Virus record (IMG/VR): IMGVR_UViG_3300032020_000026
Span: 1-39,704 of that record
DNA length: 39,704 nt
DNA from: a virus
Strand: one strand, 5' to 3'
Under the pieces are notes generated by a model. It was not told the DNA's origin and ran no database searches. It worked only from the letters and a program-made list of their open reading frames with translations. Positions 30,546-38,228 of the stretch are shown one piece after another; position 1 is the first letter of the stretch; each line of letters begins with the position of its first letter. Made by a program: the position numbers and the translations under genes.

Positions 30546-30801
30546 TTTTATCCTTCCTATAATAATAAAAAATGCTGGTAATAGGACTATCAACTTTTTG
30601 CGGTAGGATAGTTCACCATTATAATTTCCATTTGCCAACTATTACCAGCGTAAAATAAAAAACTGTGATAGAACAGAATTCGATACTGATAAACGTTCTG
30701 TGCACTTTTATAATATGTATTTGGAGCAAGGCTCAACATTATACATAAACAGTTGTAACAGTTTTCACTTCTATCAACAATTAAACTGATTAACAATTAA
30801 A
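30546..30801. other. Structured intergenic region upstream of the MazG-like gene
   Basis: About 255 bases without a convincing gene (an open frame over 30590-30796 shows no site or family). Contains the terminator-like stem at 30574-30649 and a second inverted repeat, ACAGAA...TTCTGT near 30676-30700, on the minus strand. Several potential pairings suggest a structured leader. Confidence 0.5.
30574..30649 (-). terminator. Terminator-like stem-loop with large loop
   Basis: GCTGGTAATAG (30639-30649 read on minus) pairs perfectly with CTATTACCAGC (30574-30584) and is followed by ATTTTTTATT. The 54-base loop contains AACTATC...GATAGT, a possible inner stem. An intrinsic terminator or an attenuator preceding the nucleotide-enzyme operon. 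Confidence 0.6.
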
Positions 30802-31668
30802 TTAAAAATCTTGATTTGCTTTTACAGCAGCTTCATCAGGAGAAGTAATCTCTTCATCTTGTACCATTAGTCGTTGTTTATTAAATAAATCTTTAAACTC
30901 TAAATGTAGCGTTTGCATTGTTTTGGCTTCTTCTGGTAAAATGATTGAAGGATCTGCTGCTTCAAATTGAAAACCATACCACTTTCTTGTTGCATCGGGA
31001 ACATGATGTATTGTTCTCAATTTCCAAACTTGTGCCCAAAGAGGAACTGGTAATGATTTACTATTTATCGTTTGTCTTCGAAGTGATACTGCAGAAATAA
31101 AGTTTTTACCTTGAGTCCATTCTCCTCTTTCAAAAGAAAGAGTTACTGGAGTTCCTGAAAGAGGATGATCTCCATAAATTATCCCAATAAAACGAAGATG
31201 CTCAACATAACCATAATACATTTTATCTTTATCAGGAACATTATCTTGTCCTTCATAAAGTTCTTTTCTTGAATTTGCAGTTTTAGATTTAACTGCAAGT
31301 TCACTGGTAGGATCATGACTACGATCTAAAATCATTGAACCAGTACCTTTTAGATCACGCCATTTTGCCCATTCAGCGAAGAAAAATAGAGGAACAAAAC
31401 AAAATGAATTTGGTTCGTCCTTGTGTTTACAAATCATTACATCACCAGGACGAACAATAACAGAACCAATGCCAAAATTAGAAATTAGTTCAGCATCAGT
31501 TGTAGCTTGGATAATTTTAAAACGAGGAACAATACGATGTTCTTTTAAACTATTCAAACTATCATCTTGCTCAATATATTTAGCAAGATAATTTGGATCA
31601 ATCCCTTCTACTTTATTTATTGCAGTTTCTGTTCGTGAGCTTTTTGAACTGCTATTTTCTTTTGCCAT
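30802..31668 (-). CDS. Probable ssDNA-associated / conserved phage replication protein
   Basis: 288 aa. Low-complexity Ser/Lys start, then a beta-rich body (VPRFKIIQATTDAELI, GSVIVRPGDVMICK, FCFVPLFFFAEWAKW) seen in phage proteins upstream of replication genes, some of which are annotated as ssDNA-binding. The C-terminal tail is acidic (QDEEITSPDEAAVKAN), as in SSB proteins. First gene after promoter P3, strong SD (TTGAGGAGACTTAA), so likely well expressed. The SSB assignment is inference. Confidence 0.5.
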   Translation of the reverse strand: MAKENSSSKSSRTETAINKVEGIDPNYLAKYIEQDDSLNSLKEHRIVPRFKIIQATTDAELISNFGIGSVIVRPGDVMICKHKDEPNSFCFVPLFFFAEWAKWRDLKGTGSMILDRSHDPTSELAVKSKTANSRKELYEGQDNVPDKDKMYYGYVEHLRFIGIIYGDHPLSGTPVTLSFERGEWTQGKNFISAVSLRRQTINSKSLPVPLWAQVWKLRTIHHVPDATRKWYGFQFEAADPSIILPEEAKTMQTLHLEFKDLFNKQRLMVQDEEITSPDEAAVKANQDF

Positions 31669-31693
31669 TTAAGTCTCCTCAATAAAATTTTTA

Positions 31694-31721
31694 ATTATAC
31701 TAATTACTTTATTTAACGCAA
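31694..31721 (-). promoter_or_regulatory. Leftward promoter P3
   Basis: TTGCGT (31716-31721) and TATAAT (31694-31699), spacer 16 bp, preceded by TTTTTTAC. It would drive the gene at 30802 and the nucleotide-metabolism genes beyond. Confidence 0.65.
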
Positions 31722-31750
31722 GTAAAAAATAAATTTTATTATCTTCTCAT

Positions 31751-32449
31751 TTATTTCTCCTTTCTCTTCTTATAAGTTGTAGTATATAAAGGATATTGTT
31801 TTCCAAATCCTTCTGGTATTTTTTTACCATCATTCATTTGTTGTGTTAGAAATTCTATAACCATTTTCCAATCTAATTTAAGAATACCAGATTCTGCAAC
31901 TTTGCGTGAAACACCAAAATAATCTGTTAATTGATAATATTCTTCTGTGAATTTATTTGGAATTCCAGCTTGCATTTTTACATCAGGAATACCAGATGCT
32001 AATTGCCCATCAACTTGCATTTTAATTGATGGATCCGATAATGAATTTTGTATAAGTCGATAGGAGATAATCTGTCCACATAAATCTTTTCTTGCTTTTA
32101 CTTCTTTTCGAAGTTCATCAAATATGTTTTCTAATTCTCTACAAATAAAACCAAAATCACAAAGTTCTTCATTATTTAATTTTTTGGATTTAAGAAGTTC
32201 ATTATTTTTTGTTAAGAAACCATAAACTAAATTGTAAACAGATTGAACTTCATTTTGTACAAAAACAAATTCTTTTATAATTTCAGTAGAAGGTTCTATT
32301 GTTATCTTTTCAAATTTATTTTCTTCTTTTGAAATTTGTTGCTTTTCAGGTAATTTTTTATTACAAAAAGGACAAAAATTTAATTTAATTTCTGCAATAA
32401 AAAATTCTTTGCAATGATGACAAGATTGAGCAATTCGTTTTTTTAACAT
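31751..32449 (-). CDS. Zinc-ribbon protein of unknown function
   Basis: 232 aa. N-terminal zinc ribbon (CHHC at about 10-13, CPFC at 26-29). The middle is helical. The C-terminus, PEGFGKQYPLYTTTYKKR, resembles the conserved end of a phage protein family of unknown role found with replication genes. It overlaps the SLOG-like gene by 7 bases. A short internal repeat (KMQVDGQLASGIPDVKMQAG) is visible. Confidence 0.55.
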   Translation of the reverse strand: MLKKRIAQSCHHCKEFFIAEIKLNFCPFCNKKLPEKQQISKEENKFEKITIEPSTEIIKEFVFVQNEVQSVYNLVYGFLTKNNELLKSKKLNNEELCDFGFICRELENIFDELRKEVKARKDLCGQIISYRLIQNSLSDPSIKMQVDGQLASGIPDVKMQAGIPNKFTEEYYQLTDYFGVSRKVAESGILKLDWKMVIEFLTQQMNDGKKIPEGFGKQYPLYTTTYKKRKEK

Positions 32450-32799
32450 AAATGTATAAAACCTTTTGGATTAAATTTTATAAATTTTTTTATTGTATCT
32501 TCAGTTCCACCTGTTCTATTAGATGAAACACAAGCAATTAACTCATCACTGTTTTTAGCTATTGTTGTATTTCTTAAAAAACCAGCATGCTTTCCTAAAC
32601 TCCATTTTGGTTTGAAAATTACTTTAGTTGTATTATATTTGTCTGCTAAAATTTCAGCAAATCTATCCCCTCCTTTGGGACAACCTCCACTTATAATTAT
32701 ATCATCTTCTTTAAAAATAGCTAAAAAACATATTTCAACACTTAAGAAATCATCTTTAGTGTCTCTACGACGCGAGCCAATTATTCCTATTCGTTTCAT
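32443..32799 (-). CDS. SLOG/YspA-like (DUF2493-type) protein
   Basis: 118 aa Rossmann-like fold: IGIIGSRRR at the start, ISGGCPKGGDRFAEILA (about 36-52), PKWSLGKHAGFLRNTTIA (about 63-80) and NRTGGTEDTIKKF near the end. This order is typical of YspA/DUF2493 proteins of the SLOG superfamily, which bind nucleotides or nucleotide signals. Substrate unknown. Good SD (AAGGAATAA). Lies directly after a DUF4326 protein. Confidence 0.8.
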   Translation of the reverse strand: MKRIGIIGSRRRDTKDDFLSVEICFLAIFKEDDIIISGGCPKGGDRFAEILADKYNTTKVIFKPKWSLGKHAGFLRNTTIAKNSDELIACVSSNRTGGTEDTIKKFIKFNPKGFIHLC

Positions 32800-32800
32800 T

Positions 32801-33070
32801 TTATTCCTTTTCTAAAAACTCAACATAAATATTACCATGACAAGATTGTGGAGCACAACAACAACCAAGAATTAAACCTTTTAATTTTTGAACCATTATT
32901 AAAAAATATTTGTCTGTTTTAATTCTATTATAAAAATAAACACGAAATTTTTCTATAACTTCTTCACGTGTCCCGTCGCGTCCAATTATAAATGGATTGC
33001 CATAAATGCTGGGACGCATAATGCAAATATCATATGGTTCTTTATTGACATTAACAACTCTTGTTTTCAT
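32801..33070 (-). CDS. DUF4326 family protein
   Basis: 89 aa. VVNVNKEPYDICIMRPSIYG, then GNPFIIGRDGTREEVI and GLILGCCCAPQSCHGNIYVE match the DUF4326 consensus: GNPF, GRDGTR and a C-terminal CxPxxCHGD-like motif. Function unknown; the conserved Cys and His suggest metal binding or catalysis. It overlaps the J-domain gene by 4 bases (ATGA). DUF4326 often neighbours SLOG/YspA proteins in phages, as here. Confidence 0.88.
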   Translation of the reverse strand: MKTRVVNVNKEPYDICIMRPSIYGNPFIIGRDGTREEVIEKFRVYFYNRIKTDKYFLIMVQKLKGLILGCCCAPQSCHGNIYVEFLEKE

Positions 33071-33402
33071 TTTATTTTTTGTCCTTGTTTATAAACTGTA
33101 AATGGATTTCTTTTTGATTTTATTCCTGGCTTCATTATCATATCAACAAATATAGAATCAACTTTTTTAACTGTTGATATATTAACTTTTATTATTTCAA
33201 AATCACGCATTAAAACAGCTTTAGCCTCTATTATTTTTGTAAATATTTTTAAATTAGCATTTGGATTTTTATCAGGATGATGTTTAAAACTTAACTCTCG
33301 AAATTTTTTCTTAATAATCTCTTTTGTAATTTCTGTTCCAAATTGAAAACCAAAAATATTTAATGCTTCACCTATTTCCATTTTATTTGTTTGTCTTGTC
33401 AT
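33067..33402 (-). CDS. J-domain (DnaJ-like) protein
   Basis: 111 aa. The J domain spans about residues 10-65 with the diagnostic HPD in KHHPDKNPNAN (about 41-51), which would stimulate the ATPase of host DnaK. No zinc-finger or G/F region; the C-terminus is short and basic. Phages use such co-chaperones in replication-complex remodelling. Its leader contains stem element E2, 50 bases upstream of the ATG. SD is unusual (GGAATGGCG). Confidence 0.82.
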   Translation of the reverse strand: MTRQTNKMEIGEALNIFGFQFGTEITKEIIKKKFRELSFKHHPDKNPNANLKIFTKIIEAKAVLMRDFEIIKVNISTVKKVDSIFVDMIMKPGIKSKRNPFTVYKQGQKIK

Positions 33403-33451
33403 TTTAACGCCATTCCAATTTTCATTATTTTTTAACCAACATTTACCCTGA

Positions 33452-33567
33452 TTTTTAGCTTAATAATGCGGTTTTTGTTACCAGGGACTCCCAGTCGCCT
33501 CAAGGTTGGTTTTAAGGCTATTATGTTAGCCTTTACAGGTCTTCGGACCGTCACCGGTCACTGGGAA
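33452..33567 (-). ncRNA. GC-rich stem element E2
   Basis: TCCCAGT (33560-33566 read on minus) with ACTGGGA (33489-33495) as the outer stem. Inside are a small GACC...GGTC palindrome (near 33546-33559) and GGCTA...TAGCC (33515-33530). After the stem comes TTTTTAGCTTAATAATGCG (plus strand 33452-33470), shared with E3. Positioned before the J-domain gene. Confidence 0.6.
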
Positions 33568-33630
33568 AGAAATTTTTAAGTTAATAATAGCTATTTTAGC
33601 TATAATAGCTATAATAACTGATTTCATCAT
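33526..33630 (-). CDS. Possible 34-aa peptide overlapping stem element E2
   Basis: An ATG at 33630, just past the zinc-ribbon stop, opens a frame with a hydrophobic start (MMKSVIIAIIAKIAIINLKI) and the tail SFPVTGDGPKTCKG. The tail is encoded by the stem element. It resembles the frame at E1 only in PVT and TC. Coding status uncertain. Confidence 0.35.
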   Translation of the reverse strand: MMKSVIIAIIAKIAIINLKISFPVTGDGPKTCKG

Positions 33631-33631
33631 T

Positions 33632-33922
33632 TTAGCCTATATCTATTAAAAATACAGTATAACATTTATTACAAATTCCTTGACCAGTATTTAATTCATT
33701 ACTAAGAATAATTAGCTTGTTACAATTAGGACATCTAACACAATAAGATGTTCCTGCTGTTGAAATTTTTTCTGCTTTTACTTTTTGCAAAATTTGTTTA
33801 ATTTCTTCATTTGCAATTTGTTCTTGCATAAGCAGATTTGCAGTATGAAATCTTTCTTCACTCAATTCTCGAAGATTATCAAAATTTATATCAGTGTTTT
33901 GATATTTATTAAAAAGTATCAT
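33632..33922 (-). CDS. Small zinc-ribbon protein
   Basis: 96 aa. Helical N-terminal 55 residues (LREL SEERFHTANLLMQEQI) and a C-terminal zinc ribbon with CVRCPNC and CNKC (about 66-92). It overlaps the helicase stop by 4 bases and has GGAGCTTATCG as its SD. Perhaps a helicase partner by position; no direct evidence. Confidence 0.6.
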   Translation of the reverse strand: MILFNKYQNTDINFDNLRELSEERFHTANLLMQEQIANEEIKQILQKVKAEKISTAGTSYCVRCPNCNKLIILSNELNTGQGICNKCYTVFLIDIG

Positions 33923-36018
33923 TTTCGATAAGCTCCTAATACACTATTTAGGATATTATGAATATCCTGTATTGACATTGCCATCGCTCTTTTACCTTTT
34001 ACTCTTTCACGAATTTCTTCATCTATTGTATAAGGAATTACCAAATCAGTGATCCGTACATTAGTTCTTGTTCCTCGGCGATGTGCTCTATCTTCACTTT
34101 GAATTCTATCAACTGCCGACCAATTACAACTAAAATAAATTTCATGATTTACATACATATCAGAACTATCAGGATTCTTCACATTATAGCCTAAATAATT
34201 TTGTCCAATACCAGCCGAAGCAGGATTGGCGAGCAACACTCGACAATTATTATCTAAGTTAATTACATCTTCTGCAGCAGCGGAATCTTTTACACGATAT
34301 TCTTTTTGAATAACTGAATGATATCCTACATGAACAATTCCTTCTTCAGTTAATCGTTCACTAATAGCTCTTGTATCTTCAATAAATGTTGCCCAAACAA
34401 TACATTTACTATTACTATCATTTTCCCAATCTTCTTTTATAATATCTACAAGAGCATTTATTTTAGGATTTTGTTTAGAAATTTGAATTATTTTTCCTGG
34501 CATAATTCTATCATTTTCTAAATCTTCTATATCATCTGTCTTTACAAAACCACTGCAAATTTGAGCTAATCGTATTAGTTTTGTTAAAATATGCTCCACT
34601 GTTATATGACTCCCTTCAATTTCAGCAATGGCTAATAATTCATCAATTTCAGCAACAAGTTTTGTAGCTACTTGTTTATAAATTTCTGCTTGTTGTGGAA
34701 GCATTGCTACTTCATATAAGTCATAAACTTTTTCAGGAAGATTTAATCCAGTGTCTTCTTTGCGAATTAAAAAAGATAATCTTGCAAGTCGTTCTTGTAT
34801 AAGAGGAATATTTTTAAACCCAACAAGTTTTGCTACTCCAGTTCCTCCTTGCATTTCTTGTTTCCATTTACCATGAAATGCACGGAAATTTTCATAGGTA
34901 GAAAATCCTGATAAACCTTTTCCAAGCCATTCCCATTGTGCCCAAAGATCAAAAACAGTATTTGTTATAGGAGTACCTGTAAGAATCATTTTTGCTTTTG
35001 CTCGTATTTCATCTATCTTTATCATATCCTTAAAACGCTTTGTGTTGTTATTTTTAATCTTATGAGATTCATCTATAACAACTAAATCCCATTGTATTCT
35101 ATTTAATCCTTCCCAGATAGAACTAACTGAATCAATAGATATAATACAAGCTGACCAAGCACAATCATCTTCTGAACGAATTCCATCAATAAGACTTCGT
35201 ATTTTATTTATTTTTCCTCCTCGTAAAATACAAGTCTTTCCAGGTACAGTAGCAAAACGTTCAAATTCACGTTCCCAATTTAAGCGAACCTGTTGCGGAC
35301 AAATAATAAAAGCACGATACATTTCATTTTTCTTTGCTCGTTTTCTTGCAGCTTCTAAACAAACTCTATTTATTACTACTGGAGTTTTTCCAGTTCCTTG
35401 TTCCATAAATAAAGAATAAGAAAAATTATTAAGACTACATAATAAAGCAGCTTTTTGATAATCAGTCAAAGGAAGTTTATTATGTTCAATAAAATCCTTT
35501 GGCATTTCAGGAGTTTTTCCTATTGTTTTAAATTCAGCAGCTGTTACAGCATTTTTTGATTGTGCATAAAATCTACTTAATAAAAAAGTATAAAGAAGTT
35601 GAGCTTCTTCTGACTTAAAAATTAGCTTATGATGTGACCAAACGTGATGAATTATTAAAGCAGTAAAATCAGTAGCAGCTAATCTCCATTTTCCAAAACC
35701 TTTTTGTGAACGTTCAGGAACACGACGGAACCAGATAGTCGAAGCATTATAACTTGGATAGTAATAATAATTATCATCTTTATAAAAAGCTCCATCAGAA
35801 GTTGTTACATAAATAGTTTCATCATTTGGTAAAATATTTGATGGACATTTTCTAAGACATACAGCTTGAACTACAAAATGTTTTCCTTCCTTTTCATCTA
35901 CATCTATTTCAAGAAAATCTGTATCTAAAAATTCAATAGGAGCAAGAGTAGATGCAGTTGCCTTTGATAAGGGTTCAAGCACAGGAAAAGCCGGAATTTT
36001 ATTTTCTGTTGCTATCAT
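33919..36018 (-). CDS. SNF2/DEAD-like superfamily II helicase
   Basis: 699 aa SF2 translocase. Residues 1-180 are a family-specific N-terminus. The motor begins with TDYQKAALL (Q-motif-like), then MEQGTGKTPVV (Walker A, about 205-215), DLVVIDESHKIK (DESH, 311-322), ILTGTPITN (motif III, about 345-353), and QSEDRAHRRG (motif VI, around 645-655). Phages use such helicases with VRR-NUC nucleases (one at 7171) in recombination-dependent replication or late-transcription control. SD AAGAAGAGAAA. Confidence 0.93.
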   Translation of the reverse strand: MIATENKIPAFPVLEPLSKATASTLAPIEFLDTDFLEIDVDEKEGKHFVVQAVCLRKCPSNILPNDETIYVTTSDGAFYKDDNYYYYPSYNASTIWFRRVPERSQKGFGKWRLAATDFTALIIHHVWSHHKLIFKSEEAQLLYTFLLSRFYAQSKNAVTAAEFKTIGKTPEMPKDFIEHNKLPLTDYQKAALLCSLNNFSYSLFMEQGTGKTPVVINRVCLEAARKRAKKNEMYRAFIICPQQVRLNWEREFERFATVPGKTCILRGGKINKIRSLIDGIRSEDDCAWSACIISIDSVSSIWEGLNRIQWDLVVIDESHKIKNNNTKRFKDMIKIDEIRAKAKMILTGTPITNTVFDLWAQWEWLGKGLSGFSTYENFRAFHGKWKQEMQGGTGVAKLVGFKNIPLIQERLARLSFLIRKEDTGLNLPEKVYDLYEVAMLPQQAEIYKQVATKLVAEIDELLAIAEIEGSHITVEHILTKLIRLAQICSGFVKTDDIEDLENDRIMPGKIIQISKQNPKINALVDIIKEDWENDSNSKCIVWATFIEDTRAISERLTEEGIVHVGYHSVIQKEYRVKDSAAAEDVINLDNNCRVLLANPASAGIGQNYLGYNVKNPDSSDMYVNHEIYFSCNWSAVDRIQSEDRAHRRGTRTNVRITDLVIPYTIDEEIRERVKGKRAMAMSIQDIHNILNSVLGAYRK

Positions 36019-36032
36019 TTTCTCTTCTTATT

Positions 36033-36230
36033 TCAATTGTTTGAACAATATTTATATTTAATAGATATAAGTTTGAAACCTACTGGCAGAGCTTCTGATA
36101 TTATTTTTGCTACATCTATAAGATTAAGCATAGAAATATCTATTGATATAATACCTTTACAATAATCCCCATTATTGTTTGTATAAACAATCTTAAAAGC
36201 AGTACTCTTAATTGGATGCTTTAGTTTCAT
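36033..36230 (-). CDS. Small hypothetical protein, first gene after promoter P4
   Basis: 65 aa. Beta strands (TAFKIVYTNNNGDYCKGIIS, then FKLISIKYKY) around one helix (LIDVAKIISEALPVG). No family recognised. It begins about 50 bases downstream of the -10 of P4 and ends 12 bases before the helicase start. Confidence 0.55.
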   Translation of the reverse strand: MKLKHPIKSTAFKIVYTNNNGDYCKGIISIDISMLNLIDVAKIISEALPVGFKLISIKYKYCSNN

Positions 36231-36283
36231 TTTCTTTCTTAAGTTAGTTTGTCTTAACTTTTAAAACATCATAACCTATATAA

Positions 36284-36312
36284 AGTATAACTTATTTTGA
36301 ACTAAAAGGCAA
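36284..36312 (-). promoter_or_regulatory. Leftward promoter P4
   Basis: TTGCCT (36307-36312) and TATACT (36284-36289), spacer 17 bp. Downstream sequence TTATATAGGTTA repeats the AGGTTA/AAGTTA pair seen at P2. Drives the 65-aa protein and the helicase. Confidence 0.75.
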
Positions 36313-36346
36313 ATAAAAAATTAACTTTTTAATTAAAACCAGCATT

Positions 36347-37129
36347 TTACATAAAAATTATATTACCATCTATAATTTTATCACAAGTATAATTTTTATT
36401 TTGCATAAAATCTACTAATTGTTTTGTTTCATTTTCATTATCAGTTTCACAAGAAATAATTGGATGATATTTCTTGATTGTTTTTTTTGCACCAATTAAA
36501 ATTTTAAATTCTGATTTCTCTGCATCAATTTTAATAAAATTAGGTTTTATGTTTTTATTTTTACAATATTGATCTAAAGTAATTATTTCAACATTTATTT
36601 TTTGTGCTTTTATTTTTGATAATATTTTTGATATTCTTGGTTCAAAAATAGAATTAAATGCAGACCATTTTGTTCCATAATCATTAATTTCTATGCTACC
36701 ATTTTTTGAAAAAACTGCTTTATTATTTAATACAATATTCTTTTTATTTAAACAATTTTCTTGTAAAATTTGAAAAGTATTTTTTGTTGGTTCAAAAGAA
36801 TAAACATAACCATTACTACCAACTAATTTTGCAGCAAGCAAAGAAAAATATCCAATATGTGCTCCTATATCAATAAAAACCATATCAGATTTAATATGTT
36901 CTAATATAAATTTTGTTAAATCTTTTTCAAAAAATCCATCTAACCAAATATGACACGAAACAACTTCTGGTAATACTACTATTATATTTTCTTTCCAAAA
37001 AGTTTTTATAATTGTTTTAACTGGGAGATTTCCAATCATATTTTGCAATTTTCTAAAATCTATTGGTTTGAATTTAGAATCTAAAATTGCTTCATCTAAT
37101 AAAAATATTAAATCTTGATTTTGCATCAT
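36347..37129 (-). CDS. FkbM-family SAM-dependent methyltransferase
   Basis: 260 aa. VFIDIGAHIGYFSLLAAKLV (about 95-114) is the SAM-binding glycine loop, YSFEPT supplies the acidic residue after strand 2, and PNFIKIDAEKSEFKIL (about 200-215) matches the IKIDxEGxE motif of FkbM O-methyltransferases, with a Lys in place of the usual Gly. Phage copies may modify sugars or virion components; substrate unknown. No clear SD (GGTATATT before the double ATG). Lysine- and isoleucine-rich, with very low GC, so it could be a recent acquisition (moron). Confidence 0.85.
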   Translation of the reverse strand: MMQNQDLIFLLDEAILDSKFKPIDFRKLQNMIGNLPVKTIIKTFWKENIIVVLPEVVSCHIWLDGFFEKDLTKFILEHIKSDMVFIDIGAHIGYFSLLAAKLVGSNGYVYSFEPTKNTFQILQENCLNKKNIVLNNKAVFSKNGSIEINDYGTKWSAFNSIFEPRISKILSKIKAQKINVEIITLDQYCKNKNIKPNFIKIDAEKSEFKILIGAKKTIKKYHPIISCETDNENETKQLVDFMQNKNYTCDKIIDGNIIFM

Positions 37130-37155
37130 AATATACCAATTTTGTTTTTATTTCA

Positions 37156-37236
37156 TCATCTCCAAATATTATGCTTACCAAACAATAGGTTATACACAAT
37201 AACAATTACAAGTAAAGTTACAATTATTTGAAACAT
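37156..37236 (-). CDS. Tiny single-pass membrane peptide (26 aa)
   Basis: Begins MFQIIVTLLVIVIVYNLLFG, ends KHNIWR. One hydrophobic helix with a short basic tail. AGGTGAAAT stands directly before the ATG and is part of a threefold repeat (37237-37272), so the ribosome site is present three times. Supported by architecture only. Confidence 0.45.
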   Translation of the reverse strand: MFQIIVTLLVIVIVYNLLFGKHNIWR

Positions 37237-37270
37237 ATTTCACCTATTAATTTCACCTATTAATTTCACC
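37228..37270. repeat. Triplicated AATTTCACCT unit (repeated ribosome site)
   Basis: ATTTCACCTATTA occurs three times head to tail (the last copy is ATGA instead of ATTA). On the minus strand each unit supplies AGGTGA, an SD-like word, and the outermost copy contains the stop codon (TAG, 37270-37272) of the upstream gene. Confidence 0.8.
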
Positions 37271-37650
37271 TATGAATTTCTATGTCCTGGAAGAACACCT
37301 GCATTTTGTTCAAATGTCTTAACAAAACGAGCGGCCATTGTATCATAATATTCAACTGGTACTATTAGTTTCTTTATCAATGGATCTAAAGTACTAATCA
37401 TAAATCGATGAGTATTTATTTCTTTGGCTGTTAATTGTAAATTCCATTGTTCAGATTTTACATTATCATTTTCATCTGGACAATTTTGAGAATCTGGACA
37501 ATTTTGACATTCAGAATCAGAATCAATTTCGTTTAATGCTTCTTCAAGTTTATTACTGTAATCATCTTCTGGAAATTCGTTTTTATTATTTTCAAACTCA
37601 TCATAATCTGAAGCAAAGAAATCGTCTTTTGTGTTATGTTTCTTAGCCAT
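37270..37650 (-). CDS. Acidic protein with CPD repeats
   Basis: 126 aa. The N-terminal 60 residues are acidic and low in hydrophobics (FASDYDEFENNKNEFPEDD) and contain QNCPDSQNCPDENDN, a tandem CPD unit. The second half (IDxxIKKLIVPVEYYDTMAAR) is more compact. Function unknown. SD GTGGAAGATTAAAA. Stop TAG. Confidence 0.6.
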   Translation of the reverse strand: MAKKHNTKDDFFASDYDEFENNKNEFPEDDYSNKLEEALNEIDSDSECQNCPDSQNCPDENDNVKSEQWNLQLTAKEINTHRFMISTLDPLIKKLIVPVEYYDTMAARFVKTFEQNAGVLPGHRNS

Positions 37651-37652
37651 TT

Positions 37653-38219
37653 TTAATCTTCCACATCATAAGGAATATTTACAGTTTCACGTATTGGAAT
37701 ACGATCTATAACTTCTCGAGAAAACATTTTATCAAGTTTAATACCAGCATCAAGCATGTTGGAAAAATATATTTTCTTATAGTTATAATTTTCATTAGAA
37801 TCAAGTTGTATAAATACACCTGTAGAATCATCGGCGAAATCAGAACATCTAATTTTATTTTGTTTTTCTTTATCTAAATATTTCCAAAATCTTGAAGGAT
37901 CTATTTGAGGATCTGCATCTGTAATTGAAATACGCAAACATCGACGATTATCCATTTTTCTGGCATTCTCGTCTTGCATCGCTGCTTGAATTTGTTTAGT
38001 AAAATCAACATCTCTAACTTCTTTAGCTGTACGAACCTCATTTAGAATATTTATCAACTTTGTTGTACTACCAAATGGAATTGTCCATTGAGTATTCTCA
38101 TCTATTTGTAAGAATACTCTTCCAGCAGTTGGCCAACATAAATGTTTTCGCAACATATCTCTATCTTTAAGATCATTTTCTTTTGGACAATAATAATAAA
38201 TTACACCTTGAAGTTTCAT
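37653..38219 (-). CDS. Hypothetical protein
   Basis: 188 aa, mixed alpha/beta, no family recognised. Phrases seen: GVIYYYCPKENDLKDRDMLR, AGRVFLQIDENTQWTIPFGS and FSREVIDRIPIRETV. Contains no clear catalytic motif. Strong SD (TGAGGAGAAAAA) and tight spacing to neighbours support coding. Predicted cytosolic. Confidence 0.6.
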   Translation of the reverse strand: MKLQGVIYYYCPKENDLKDRDMLRKHLCWPTAGRVFLQIDENTQWTIPFGSTTKLINILNEVRTAKEVRDVDFTKQIQAAMQDENARKMDNRRCLRISITDADPQIDPSRFWKYLDKEKQNKIRCSDFADDSTGVFIQLDSNENYNYKKIYFSNMLDAGIKLDKMFSREVIDRIPIRETVNIPYDVED

Positions 38220-38228
38220 TTTTTCTCC

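Noticed and set aside
30590-30796. 68-codon minus-strand frame between the ssDNA-associated and MazG-like genes
   Set aside because: Overlaps the structured gap and has no site; the better MazG start at 30545 makes the space non-coding.
8098-33567. E elements as tRNA genes or group I introns
   Set aside because: No cloverleaf with a T-arm GTTC-type loop and CCA end, and no P7/P3 core words, and each lies outside gene interruptions.
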